A DNA stretch of 64,000 nucleotides from an uncultured Collinsella sp. (GTDB taxonomy: Bacteria > Actinomycetota > Coriobacteriia > Coriobacteriales > Coriobacteriaceae): assembly GCA_900757495.1 (NCBI GenBank), contig CAAENX010000029.1, positions 1 to 64,000 of the forward strand, written 5' to 3'. A program made the position numbers and the translations under genes. Below, one piece after another: positions 1 through 8,848 of the stretch. A model generated the notes under the pieces. The model was not told the DNA's origin. It ran no database searches and worked only from the letters and a program-made list of their open reading frames with translations. The stretch's first letter is position 1. Each line of letters opens with the position of its first letter.

Positions 1-396
1 CACCTGGTCCTTCGAGAGCCTGGAGACACCCATCCTCTCGGCCACCCTCTGCACCTTGCGGGTGCTCGTGCCGGTGGCGTACATCTCGGCGACGGCGGCG
101 ACGAGGGCGCGGTCCACGCGCTGGTAGCGCTCGAGCACGTCCTCCGGGAAGAAGCTGCCGGAACGGAGCTTCGGGATGCGCAGCGTCAGCGTGCCGACGC
201 AGGTGGCGAGCGACCTCTCGCGGTAGCCGTTTCGGCTGTTCGCCCCGCCACCGCAGAGCTGGTCGGCCTCGGCGTCCATCACGGCGTTCACGACCTGCTC
301 GGCGAGTCTGCGAAGCAGCTCCTGCATGTCGATGGCGCCGTCGTCGAAACGGGGCATGGCGAGCATGTCCGGCGTCGGGTCTGATAAGATTTCCAT
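1..396 (-). CDS. IS256-family transposase, N-terminal 132 residues (partial)
   Basis: Read on the minus strand from ATG at 396, the frame stays open to the window edge. It begins MEILSDPTPDMLAMPRFDDG and contains the IS256-typical stretches LLRRLAEQVVNAVMDAEAD, NSRNGYRERS and TLTLRIPKLRSGSFFP, followed by the start of the catalytic region (VAEMYATGTSTRKVQ). These are hallmarks of DDE transposases of the Mutator/IS256 family, which cut and paste the element. A strong ribosome-binding site (AGGAAAGGA) lies about 10 bases upstream of the ATG. The catalytic DDE residues would lie beyond the window, so whether the copy is intact cannot be judged. Confidence 0.88.
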   Translation of the reverse strand, partial: MEILSDPTPDMLAMPRFDDGAIDMQELLRRLAEQVVNAVMDAEADQLCGGGANSRNGYRERSLATCVGTLTLRIPKLRSGSFFPEDVLERYQRVDRALVAAVAEMYATGTSTRKVQRVAERMGVSRLSKDQV

Positions 397-398
397 AG

Positions 399-465
399 CG
401 GTCTTCGTCCTTTCCTAGAGCCTGTTGTTGTGGTGATTTCAGATTCTAGGACGAAGGCCGTTTTT
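399..465. promoter_or_regulatory. Hairpin in the transposase leader, also a + strand terminator
   Basis: The arm at 399-410 (cggtcttcgtcc) pairs with 449-460 (ggacgaaggccg) through 11 of 12 positions plus a G-T pair, and five T follow at 461-465. Read on the plus strand this is an intrinsic terminator. Read on the minus strand it forms in the transposase mRNA leader, with one arm touching the ribosome-binding site just before the start codon. Some IS elements use such hairpins to block translation from read-through transcripts; that role here is inference. Confidence 0.55.
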
Positions 466-709
466 CGTTAAACGGGCGCTAGGGTGCCACCCTTACACCA
501 ACATTTTCGACGCGATCGCCGGCGCCGAAATCAGTTTGTTACGAGTGCGCTTTAATAGCGACTACTTCGTATGCCGCTTGTGTTACTCTTTTTGTGAGCG
601 GCGGAGCCCTTTATGGATGGCTTCGCCGTTCACCGTTAAATAGCGGCACTTTCAATCTCTCGGTTATATCGACTGAATAAAATGTTGATTGTTCAGATTG
701 GAGGCGGCT

Positions 710-1894
710 ATGGTTCAACCGAAAACCCAAGGAAATCACCGAGCATATCCAAAGGAGCTGGCGATATATGTCGAGCGTATCCTATTGGAGGAAACCGATG
801 CTGGGCTTGGCAAAGGGTTGAGCGTTTCGGACATAATGGCGGAGCTTAAAGCTCGTTATGGCTATGAAGTTAAGCGCGATACGGTACAGGGCGTATTGAA
901 CGCACTTGTTGATTCTGGGTCAAAAAAGCCTTCGCTCTGCAATAATGCGGGCGCCAGCCCGATAACCGAGATGAATAGTATCGACCTCGACAACAGTTGC
1001 CTGAATCCGTTTTACACGGTGATTGCAAGTCGATTGGCTTGTAAGGGCGAGCGGCTGATGAATGTCGATGGGGAACCTGCTCCTAAAAATGCGAAGCGCC
1101 TGTATAGCATAGAGCGTCAAATTGATGGTGCGCAAATTGAGCATCTGTGCCGTCTCATTGAAGCCTCTACGGGCGTAGGTGGAGCCGACGCACTCGAACA
1201 TGCAGTTCTTCGCCTACTGTGCGGCGAAGAAAGGCGGCAGATTGAAGATCGTTTGGCTCAAGAAAACGCCCTGCTCAATAGCGGCAGAATTGCAAATATG
1301 GAAGCAACGCTTGCAAATTTGAGGTTATTGGAAAAGGCCATTAGCCAAAGGAAGAGAGTCCGCTTTCGAACTTCTGATAAGGGACGATTGCATAGTCATA
1401 CGCCATATCATCTTTGCATGCACGATGGCTACTACTACCTGTTTGTGGGTCACAAGGGTGCCGCGAGGTCTTTTGACGCAATTCGAGTTGATAATCTGCG
1501 GGATATAACCATTGCTGGACCAGTGGACGATGCAAAAGGTCGTTTTGAGGCGATGACCGAAGAGGCAAAAAGGTTTTCTCGTGCTGGCGTGAACAGGATG
1601 TTTAGCGACGATATCGTTTCGGTTCGCGTAAGATGCCATAGCCAAGCAAAGGAGAAGTATCTTTTAGCCGAATTTGCCGGAAACGATGGGTTTCGGCGCG
1701 AGACACAGGACGGGCATCCAAATCCAGAGTATTCGTTTATGGCGTCGTATGATGGCATGAAAACATGGGCAATGAAGTGGCTCGATGTGTTTGAGATACT
1801 TCAACCAAAGAAATTGCGCGATGACGTTGTGGACATCATTGGACATAAATGTATCTATGTGAGTGCGAGGACTGATTCAAATGACACCTGCTGA
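710..1894 (+). CDS. WYL-domain transcriptional regulator
   Basis: Predicted 394-residue regulator. Residues 1 to about 85 form a winged-helix-like region (SVSDIMAELKARYGY, VQGVLNALVDSG). The C-terminal half holds a WYL-like ligand-sensing module: HTPYHLCMHDGYYYLFVGH followed by FDAIRVDNLRDI. WYL proteins typically repress or activate phage-defence genes and sense nucleic-acid or nucleotide ligands. The ATG at 710 is preferred over the TTG at 689 because GGAGG (700-704) sits 5 bases before it. The gene overlaps the next one by 14 bases, so the two are probably co-translated and this protein probably controls the pair. Codon and base use are AT-richer than in the housekeeping genes further on, a sign of recent transfer. 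Confidence 0.85.
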   Translation: MVQPKTQGNHRAYPKELAIYVERILLEETDAGLGKGLSVSDIMAELKARYGYEVKRDTVQGVLNALVDSGSKKPSLCNNAGASPITEMNSIDLDNSCLNPFYTVIASRLACKGERLMNVDGEPAPKNAKRLYSIERQIDGAQIEHLCRLIEASTGVGGADALEHAVLRLLCGEERRQIEDRLAQENALLNSGRIANMEATLANLRLLEKAISQRKRVRFRTSDKGRLHSHTPYHLCMHDGYYYLFVGHKGAARSFDAIRVDNLRDITIAGPVDDAKGRFEAMTEEAKRFSRAGVNRMFSDDIVSVRVRCHSQAKEKYLLAEFAGNDGFRRETQDGHPNPEYSFMASYDGMKTWAMKWLDVFEILQPKKLRDDVVDIIGHKCIYVSARTDSNDTC

Positions 1895-4800
1895 GAAAAA
1901 GCAAGCAATTGGCGATGCGTTGGATTACTGGTATTTGCTTGATTTTTTGAGCCAAGGCGACCAACCAGAAGATAAAGAGGACCCGCCTAGGCCCAGAAAA
2001 GGAATGCTCGATGACTGCTTTGCTCCAAAGGGGCGGGATGGTCAGGATTTCCAGTCGCCTTTTGAAGAAGCGAGAGAGCGTGCAAATAGTGTCACAAACG
2101 GCGAAAACTGGCCGATCTCAACAATTTATTGTCACCTGGGCTCTGTTCCACGCGAAGCGGTCATGACGTATCTTGCGAATAAACCGGGGAATGAAATCGA
2201 AAAAGAGGACGAGTGCATGACGGTTGCGCTATTAGGTATGAGTCCTGATGGCCAATTTGTCAGCTTTGAGTTGTCCTCCTTATTTTGGTGGTTGAAGAGG
2301 AACGTCGGGAATAGCCTAAATGCCATCGGTAGCTTTGATAAAGAGCAGGATGAAATCCGCAATAAAATCAACGAAAAACTCGATGGAACAAAGCTGACAT
2401 ATGGTGTCATTGGGGGCATTGTCGATAGTTACGTCCGACCAATGATTGAGGGGATTGCCAGTTGCCTTCCCAATGGTGACGGGGCCGAACGCATCGGCGA
2501 GTGGTGTTCAAGGCTGCTTGTTGAATATAGGGCAATGAAGCCAAAGGACAATGGGGACGATGCGTGCCCAGTGTTCGACCAATCGCTCTGTCACTCTTTT
2601 TTCGCAAAAGACATTTCCCGGATAAATGAGCAGTACAAGTTAGGGTCATTCGACGATTTAGATAAGGGGCCATTGTCTCTTGTTTCCGCTTACCTCGAAG
2701 GTGGATTGAGGGATGAATCTGCCTGCGGAGTGATTGATCTTTTGGGTGGCGAAGACAATGACGATTTGACCGCCCGTGCAGATTTCTTTTCTGAGGTGTT
2801 GGGAGCCGGCACTACACCTATCGGTCGCTGGCCGAGTAAATACTCCTTGAGTTTGATGCAACAAGTGGCAGTAAATCTCGCGGTTGGTCGTGGCAGTTCG
2901 ACACGCAAATACCCCGCAAACGACGTTATGTCGGTAAACGGTCCTCCGGGCACGGGAAAAACAACCCTGCTCAAGGATATCGTTGCGGCTAATGTTGTCG
3001 AAAAGGCCCGCCTGCTGTGTGGATATGACAAGCCTGATGACGCTTTCGAAGAGGTAGAACTTAGCAAAGATTATCTCAAATATGCTGAGAATCCATATCG
3101 CTTCAAAAAGGGCAGAACCGGAGATGCGATTAATGGTCTCAGCATTTTGGTCTGCTCGACAAACAATGCAGCAGTTGAGAATATCGCCAAAGAGCTTCCT
3201 GATGGGAAAGCCTTTTTGGAGGGGATTGACGAATCTGAGAAAAAAGAGTTTCTAGAGTCAGATTTGTCCAACATTGTTTGGGGAAAGACAAGCGAGCAGA
3301 AAACGGTAGAAGACCTCTATTTTTCTTCGGCGCTCGTAGACAATGAGGGCAACCTTCGAGACCCCGGGCATCCCGGACTTATGATTGCGGCGTGTCTCGG
3401 AAACCGAAGGAATATTAATAGTTTTAGGAATTGTGAATTAGCTTCGCTGCAGTTTAAAGCCCAGGTAGGAAAGGGCAAGCGGTTTTCTAAGGCGAAGAAG
3501 CTGTTTCTCGCTCAATACAAAAAGGTATCCGATCGATTTAACAGAATGGAGGAGCAAGCCGCCAGGGAACGCGAGCTTCTGAAGCTTCAAGCGCAGTTGT
3601 CCCAATTGAATTATGAGTGTCAGGAGGACGAGCGAAAGATAGTTGAAGAGCTGACAATCGAAACGGTGTGCCTGCCTCATTCTTTTGAAGGCGGTGTCGT
3701 AGGCGATGTCCGGAAATATCTCGATGATATTGCGAAGGATACCGCTGATTATGAGGTGATAAGGAATAGGCTTGAAACGGAATTGCGCGATGCGGAAGAA
3801 AAGGCCAGTGGGCTGCTCGGATGGATCTATAGGGGTCGCTTGTCCGATGGCCTCGAGAAGCTCGATTCCTTTATGCAGCAAACCAAGTCGGAGCAGAAAC
3901 TTGTTGAGCTGCGTACGGGATTTGAGGGCAAATACAAAGAATTAGAGAATGAAAAGAAGAAACTAGTCTCTTTACAGGTGAAGATTAAGGGGTTAGAGGA
4001 CGTAGTCAAGGGCACTAAATCTGTCGAGACGATTGACGAGCGTTTTGTCGAGTCTATCTCAAAGGGGGATAACGAAAGCCGAAAGAGCGCTCATCTATAT
4101 AATCCATCCGATGAAGATGAACTAAAAAAGGAGCGTAACCTGCTATTTCTGTACGCGCTGCAGGTGACACGCGAGTTCATTCTCGAATCAAAATGCATGT
4201 GGAACAACATTACGTTTCTACGAACATACTGGGGAGCTAAAGACAAAGGCGCCGATTCTGGCAAAAAGGAGTTGATAGAGTTCACGCAAGCCGACAGACG
4301 GAAGATGGCCCCTGCGCTTTTTCAGGCACTCGGTTTGCTTACCCCAGTGATTTCTTCCACATTTGCGTCGATTGGCCGCATGTTTGAGGACATTCAGATT
4401 GGGAAAGACCCTTTATTTGGCCTGCTGATAATAGATGAGGCTGGACAGGCGGTGCCGTATGCTGCTCTGGGTGCCCTTGCTCGCAGTCGACGCGCAATGA
4501 TTGTTGGAGACCCTTCTCAGATTGAGCCCGTTATCACGGGGGATGTTAAGGAGCTCCGCGCTACCCTTGGTAAAAAAGTATTACTACCGTTTAAGGGAGA
4601 CGTGGCTTCGGTTCAACGACTTGCCGATGCCGTTAACCCCTATGGCCACCTGCGCAGCAACGGCGAAGATGATCAATGGATTGGCTGTCCGCTTGTGGTT
4701 CATCGCCGCTGCATATCGCCTATGTTCGATATCTCGAACGAGATCTCGTATCAGGGCTCCATGCTTAACGAGACGGCTAATCCAAAAAAGGATTTCGCTG

Positions 4801-6500
4801 ACAGCTTTTATCTAAAGTCCTCACAGTGGATCAATGTTGCGGGATTTGAACGTGGAAATCGCGACCATTATGTTGATGCTCAGGGCGACAGAGTGTATGA
4901 AATTGTCAAGGACGCTTTTGGGAAAGCGGCAGCTGCGACAGAGAAAAAAGCCGGCGGGTCGGGTGAGCATGAAGAGTGTTCTATTCCGAGCCTCTATATC
5001 ATTTCTCCGTTTAAAACTGTTGTCAGCGGGCTTAAGAATAGGCTGTTAGAAGAGACGCCTGAAGGAATAGCAGAGCGTGCTTGGAGTGCATTCGCAAAGC
5101 ATAATATTGGTACGGTTCATACGTTCCAAGGTAAAGAAGCCCATCAAGTGGTATTTGTCTTGGGGTGTGATACAAGGCGCAGTTGTGAGGGCGCAATCAA
5201 GTTTGTAAACCCAAATATCGTGAATGTTGCGGCAAGCCGAGCCAAGTATCGCCTCTACGTAATTGCTGACTATGCAGCGTGGAAGATTAACGAGAACGTT
5301 GCAACGATGAAGCGCATTCTCGATACGGCATGGGTTGTGCATTGGGAAAATTACCAGAAAACCGGCGCTATTGAGGAACTCAATACAGCCAAGGATATGC
5401 TGCCGCGAGGAGAATCTCTTCCAAGGGAGACAGCTGGCGCGGACGAGGAACATATCAATGAAGACGACAAGAAAGATGGCAATAAAGATGTTTGGTGCCC
5501 TGATGTAAACACCGATTCCTATTTGGACAACGTGGGCGAAGCGTTCAAAAGCTTTAATCTGGATGCAGAAGACTGTCGAATCATAGGCTTTTCTTCGCGC
5601 GAAGCTCTTCAAAGCGCATTCGCTGATTGCGAGTGCGACCAAAATGGCAAAAATAGGGTGCTTGAGAATATCGAGCAGGGGCTTCTTCTGTGCAAGATAT
5701 TTGGCATTGGCAGTGTTGGTACCGATAACGATTCAGATTGCGCATTTTGCCTGCTAATGTTCTGCCGTGCGGCGGAGAGATACTTGCGTTTGAAATTGCT
5801 GCCGACCCTGAAGGCCATTGCTCCCGATTATGTTGTTGCAAGAAAGCCCCTCAAGGAGCTTGAGGGGCTTAACCTCGGTCAATACAAAAGGTTAATTGAA
5901 AAAAAGAGTGAGCTACTGGCATCCTCTGTTCGAGTTGAAAATACAGAACTGACGCAGGCGTCAAAGGGGGACTGGTGGAGGACACTCGGCGAAACGCTGG
6001 GTCAATTCGCTAAATTTCGTAATAGCGCCTGTCACACCGATCGAGAAGAGATGGTCAGCGCGGGCGAGGTCTGGCTGGCGCTTCAATGTCTTTTTACTGC
6101 TTTTCAGCTTGATGAACATGGCCATAAGAGTGTGGAAATCATGCGAGAGGGCGCTGTCTACGAAGCGGCTTTTGCGGGGGCCGAACGTTTGCCGGTCTGC
6201 TACTCAAAGGATCAGGCGGAAGCCAGGGGCTATGCCTCGATTACCCTAATACTGAAAGAAGGCGGTCTAGATATTAAGTCTAGAGATGCCAACGATATTC
6301 TGATGAAACAAGGGTATCTGCGACTTTACGATGAAGGCGAAGAGAGTGTGCAGAGATGCAAAGTTCCGTCCGCTAAGGGCTTGAGACTGGGTGCAATCAC
6401 TGTGCGCGGTGAAAAGGGGGACGGTGAAGTGTACTTCTATGCGCAGTATCCGAAAGTGAAGGCAAAGGATATATGCGACATAATTGAACGCGAGTCATGA
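1881..6500 (+). CDS. Large UPF1-like SF1 helicase with C-terminal HEPN-like motif; candidate defence effector
   Basis: 1,539 residues from ATG 1881 (AGGA at 1868-1871; the upstream GTG 1863 is less likely). Superfamily 1 helicase motifs are clear: Walker A GPPGTGKTT (354-362), Walker B LLIIDEAGQA (848-857, with D852-E853), the motif GDPSQIEP shortly after, TVHTFQGKEA (about 1078) and VNVAASRAKYRLYVIAD (from about 1114). Between Walker A and B lies a long charged, coiled-coil-like insertion (about 540-720). The first 330 residues match nothing I recognise. Near the C-terminus, AERYLRLKLLP and then FRNSACHTD (R1380, H1385) form an R-X4-H motif as in HEPN ribonucleases. UPF1-like helicases fused to nuclease or HEPN domains occur in anti-phage systems. 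It is coupled to the WYL regulator. Helicase assignment is firm; HEPN and defence are inference. Confidence 0.85.
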   Translation: MTPAEKKQAIGDALDYWYLLDFLSQGDQPEDKEDPPRPRKGMLDDCFAPKGRDGQDFQSPFEEARERANSVTNGENWPISTIYCHLGSVPREAVMTYLANKPGNEIEKEDECMTVALLGMSPDGQFVSFELSSLFWWLKRNVGNSLNAIGSFDKEQDEIRNKINEKLDGTKLTYGVIGGIVDSYVRPMIEGIASCLPNGDGAERIGEWCSRLLVEYRAMKPKDNGDDACPVFDQSLCHSFFAKDISRINEQYKLGSFDDLDKGPLSLVSAYLEGGLRDESACGVIDLLGGEDNDDLTARADFFSEVLGAGTTPIGRWPSKYSLSLMQQVAVNLAVGRGSSTRKYPANDVMSVNGPPGTGKTTLLKDIVAANVVEKARLLCGYDKPDDAFEEVELSKDYLKYAENPYRFKKGRTGDAINGLSILVCSTNNAAVENIAKELPDGKAFLEGIDESEKKEFLESDLSNIVWGKTSEQKTVEDLYFSSALVDNEGNLRDPGHPGLMIAACLGNRRNINSFRNCELASLQFKAQVGKGKRFSKAKKLFLAQYKKVSDRFNRMEEQAARERELLKLQAQLSQLNYECQEDERKIVEELTIETVCLPHSFEGGVVGDVRKYLDDIAKDTADYEVIRNRLETELRDAEEKASGLLGWIYRGRLSDGLEKLDSFMQQTKSEQKLVELRTGFEGKYKELENEKKKLVSLQVKIKGLEDVVKGTKSVETIDERFVESISKGDNESRKSAHLYNPSDEDELKKERNLLFLYALQVTREFILESKCMWNNITFLRTYWGAKDKGADSGKKELIEFTQADRRKMAPALFQALGLLTPVISSTFASIGRMFEDIQIGKDPLFGLLIIDEAGQAVPYAALGALARSRRAMIVGDPSQIEPVITGDVKELRATLGKKVLLPFKGDVASVQRLADAVNPYGHLRSNGEDDQWIGCPLVVHRRCISPMFDISNEISYQGSMLNETANPKKDFADSFYLKSSQWINVAGFERGNRDHYVDAQGDRVYEIVKDAFGKAAAATEKKAGGSGEHEECSIPSLYIISPFKTVVSGLKNRLLEETPEGIAERAWSAFAKHNIGTVHTFQGKEAHQVVFVLGCDTRRSCEGAIKFVNPNIVNVAASRAKYRLYVIADYAAWKINENVATMKRILDTAWVVHWENYQKTGAIEELNTAKDMLPRGESLPRETAGADEEHINEDDKKDGNKDVWCPDVNTDSYLDNVGEAFKSFNLDAEDCRIIGFSSREALQSAFADCECDQNGKNRVLENIEQGLLLCKIFGIGSVGTDNDSDCAFCLLMFCRAAERYLRLKLLPTLKAIAPDYVVARKPLKELEGLNLGQYKRLIEKKSELLASSVRVENTELTQASKGDWWRTLGETLGQFAKFRNSACHTDREEMVSAGEVWLALQCLFTAFQLDEHGHKSVEIMREGAVYEAAFAGAERLPVCYSKDQAEARGYASITLILKEGGLDIKSRDANDILMKQGYLRLYDEGEESVQRCKVPSAKGLRLGAITVRGEKGDGEVYFYAQYPKVKAKDICDIIERES

Positions 6501-6532
6501 GTCATCTCAAAGTCAAGTGAGCTTTAAAGTAA

Positions 6533-6580
6533 ACCCGCAATCTAACGCTATATAGCGGTAGATTGCGGGTTGCTTTTTAT
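6533..6580 (+). terminator. Intrinsic terminator of the WYL-helicase operon
   Basis: A 17-base stem (acccgcaatctaacgct paired with agcggtagattgcgggt, one mismatch) with a very short loop is followed by tgctttttat. It lies 33 bases after the helicase stop codon and closes the two-gene operon. Confidence 0.9.
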
Positions 6581-6629
6581 CTCTTTTCACTATTCTGCAG
6601 GTGTCAGTTGTTCGAAGGGAGATTCAAAG

Positions 6630-6935
6630 ATGCTTGAGTCCAATTGTATTTATATTTGCGACGAGTCGATTGAGACGGATCTCACGTGCATGCTGTTGCA
6701 GATGAGGCAGATAGTTGACGAGGCAATTGATCTTGCCTATGAGCTCGAGGACACCTCTGTTGCTTACAAGGGAGTTGTTGACGGCTTGCTGGCCGCGTGG
6801 GAGTCGTTGTGCTACCGCAATGCCGCCGTCCATGAGCTTATTCAATCTGTTCTGCTTGAGCGTAATGAGACCCTGCGATTTGATGAATTACAAATGCGCA
6901 ATGATGAAGTACCCGAGCGGCCAATATGCCGATAA
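6630..6935 (+). CDS. Small acidic hypothetical protein (101 residues)
   Basis: The ATG at 6630 is preceded by AAGGGAG (6615-6621) at good spacing. The product starts MLESNCIYICDESIETDL and appears largely helical (QMRQIVDEAIDLAYELEDTS). There is no signal peptide or membrane span and I recognise no family. It follows the helicase operon terminator and so is probably a separate transcript. It is AT-richer than the housekeeping genes, like the preceding pair. It could be an immunity or small accessory protein, but nothing in the sequence decides this. Confidence 0.6.
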   Translation: MLESNCIYICDESIETDLTCMLLQMRQIVDEAIDLAYELEDTSVAYKGVVDGLLAAWESLCYRNAAVHELIQSVLLERNETLRFDELQMRNDEVPERPICR

Positions 6936-7038
6936 CGACATTTGTTTGCCTCTGAGGGCAACAGTCTTGTCCAATCCCTCGAAGACATCGTTTTTCTTAC
7001 ATTAGCTTGCGAACGTAGCCTTCTTTGAAAGGAAGATC

Positions 7039-7862
7039 ATGAACACTTCTATCCAAATTTCGTCCACTGTCGCTGAAGTTGCACCCCGCACCGCCAAAGG
7101 CGAGGTCGTCAAGCTCGTGCAGGGCGCGCTGCTCATCGCCGTCGCCGCATTCGCCGCCGTCGGTATCGCCTCTGTCGCCGCTCCGCTTTGCGTCTGGAAG
7201 GGCGAGGTCGCGCTGTTCTTGAACGAGTCGTTCCATACCACCTGCCCCGTCTCTGCGATCGCGGAGTACGCGTCGGCGGCGCCCGGGTCCGACTGGGCGT
7301 CGCTGCTCGTGGCCGCGCTCATCGCGGCGTACCCCGCCTACCATGCCGTCTGGCGCGTTCGCGAGGGCCTTGGGCTCAGCTGCGAGGCCCCGGTGTTCAG
7401 TAGGCGCGTGTCGCGCTCTCTTGCCGCAGTGAGCGCCTGCCTGCTGCTGGCGATGCTGTTCATGGGCTATGGAACGAGTTGGCTCATCAACGGCAGTGCG
7501 ATGGGTGGCCAGAGCCTTGTTGAGTCGGGGCACAATGTGTGGGCCGTTTCCATCATGATCATGCTGGGCTGCGCCCTGATGTGTCTGTTCAAGTGGTTTC
7601 TCGCCAAGGGCCCGGACGCAATTTCGGCAGCGGCTTCGCTGTCGAGCTGGTCCGCCTCGCCGACGTTCTGCTGAAGCGCGCGAGCTCGAACCTGGTGTTG
7701 TGCTACGTGGCCGAGTTGCTTGCCTGCCTGCTGGCACTGGCCTTCATTGCCGTGGCCTATGTCGTCGTGAGCGTGGCCATCGCGCTTGCGTTCGCAGCCG
7801 TGGCCTTGGCGGTGTGCCTTGCTGGGATTCCCGTTATCCTTGCTGCCTCGTGGCGCAGGTAG
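7039..7862 (+). pseudogene. Multi-pass membrane protein gene, apparently frameshifted
   Basis: The first frame (7039 onward, start after GAAAGGAAG) encodes a membrane protein with hydrophobic segments LVQGALLIAVAAFAAVGIA, LLVAALIAAYPAYHAVW, LAAVSACLLLAMLFMGYG and VSIMIMLGCALMCLF, then stops at 7674 after a poor-looking tail (SAAASLSSWSASPTFC). From about 7600 the frame one base back continues convincingly as FGSGFAVELVRLADVLLKRA, then two or three more hydrophobic segments (LVLCYVAELLACLLALAF, then a run ending AGIPVILAASWRR) and a stop at 7862. Loss of one base in the run aagggcccgg (7606-7615) would explain it. The joined product would be about 275 residues. The layout resembles small DUF2975-type membrane proteins, but I cannot assign a family. 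Confidence 0.6.
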
Positions 7863-7978
7863 CGGGGGGGGTGTTCCCGATTGCCCGCGGCGTTTGCGAC
7901 CCGGTACTGCTCCGTGGTCGACGACTCGGTGTGGCTTCACTGCGATTCGTCCGTAAATGACCGCGGGGCGATCATGCG

Positions 7979-8050
7979 AGTTCTTGTCATAGCGTGAGAA
8001 AAACTTGCAGAAATCGCAAGTTCTTGTCACGCGATGAGAAAAACTTGCAG
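7979..8050. repeat. Two tandem 32-base imperfect palindromes (40-base period)
   Basis: Copies at 7979-8010 and 8019-8050 share agttcttgtca...tgagaaaaacttgcag. Each is itself an imperfect inverted repeat: gcaagttcttgtca against tgagaaaaacttgc matches 12 of 14 bases in the second copy. They lie about 115 bases upstream of the next gene (8163), where operators or a structured leader would be expected. Confidence 0.7.
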
Positions 8051-8162
8051 ATTGGCGCGAGGGCGACAACTTTCCGCGCGAGCGCGGTTTCGATATCGCT
8101 TGTTAATGTGTCCGCACGGCGCAGCATAAGCTAACAAACCAATATGAGTGATTGGAGACAAA

Positions 8163-8783
8163 ATGTATCCAGACTACGAATGCAACAACTATCCCATGAG
8201 CATTACGGATGAGGATGGTCCGTTCTTGGTCATGGAGGCGGAGCTGTTTTACAACGATGAACTGAACGATGAGTTCAAGAAGAGCAGGGCGCGTCATTAC
8301 TATTCTTGCGCAAGTGCTGCTACGGCGCTTTATTACTGCAAATCGCTTGCAGACGAGGACGATAATCCCTGGTATGTAAGCTGGGAAAAGGCGGTCGAGC
8401 AGTATCCGCTGGAGAAGCGCGAGAGCGCAACGATGCTCTATTGGGTTGAGCCGACCGATCCGTTAACGGCCCTCGATGCCCGCTACCCCCAATACGATCT
8501 TGAGCCATATGTAAGTAAGGCCATCCGCGTCGCCAGCTCATATTTGCGGGAGCTCCACGATAGTGCGTATTCGATTGATCAGTTGGATGTTGAGGATGTT
8601 GACAACCTGCTCACTGCTGCCTGGTTTTTGATCCAGAAACTCCAGGAGGGCGGGTGCATGCATGATCCAGAAGCCCTGGATAAGATTGAAGACGCTACGT
8701 ATGACGCCTATTCAGCGGTCAGGAAATTGATCGAGGACGAAGAAGCGGCCAGGGCCAGTTCGAAGTCTGATGAGAATCTCTAG
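8163..8783 (+). CDS. Acidic hypothetical protein (206 residues)
   Basis: The start ATG 8163 has GGAG at 8154-8157, five bases upstream; GTG 8148 is a weaker alternative. The product begins MYPDYECNNYPMSITDEDG, is strongly acidic and mostly predicted helical in its second half (YVSKAIRVASSYLRELHD, VDNLLTAAWFLIQKLQ). There is no signal peptide or membrane segment. I do not recognise the family. It stands alone between the palindromic repeats (7979-8050) and a perfect inverted repeat (8807-8848), which looks like a single-gene transcription unit. Confidence 0.65.
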   Translation: MYPDYECNNYPMSITDEDGPFLVMEAELFYNDELNDEFKKSRARHYYSCASAATALYYCKSLADEDDNPWYVSWEKAVEQYPLEKRESATMLYWVEPTDPLTALDARYPQYDLEPYVSKAIRVASSYLRELHDSAYSIDQLDVEDVDNLLTAAWFLIQKLQEGGCMHDPEALDKIEDATYDAYSAVRKLIEDEEAARASSKSDENL

Positions 8784-8806
8784 CCGCTGCATTGAACGGC
8801 GCGCCT

Positions 8807-8848
8807 GATCGGCAGGCTGTCGGCAAAAGTCCAGACAGCCTGCCGATC
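8807..8848. terminator. Perfect 15-base inverted repeat after the 8163 gene, no U-tract
   Basis: gatcggcaggctgtc (8807-8821) pairs perfectly with gacagcctgccgatc (8834-8848) across a 12-base loop. No T-run follows on either strand, so if it terminates it does so as a U-less hairpin. It lies 23 bases after the stop codon. Confidence 0.5.

Larger units (their letters stand above)
1..510 (-). mobile_element. End of an IS256-family insertion sequence (truncated by the window edge)
   Basis: This is the 5' end of an IS256 (Mutator-type) element: the transposase start, its leader hairpin and a terminal region. The outer boundary is not certain. A stretch around 481-515 (gcgctagggtgccaccctta and following bases) looks like the terminal inverted repeat, but the opposite end is outside the window, so it cannot be paired. 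The element borders the AT-richer accessory genes that follow, which fits an integration hot spot. Confidence 0.6.

Noticed and set aside
7979..8050. CRISPR-like or type III antitoxin repeats
   Set aside because: Only two copies exist, with a short 8-base spacer and no cas or toxN-like gene adjacent.
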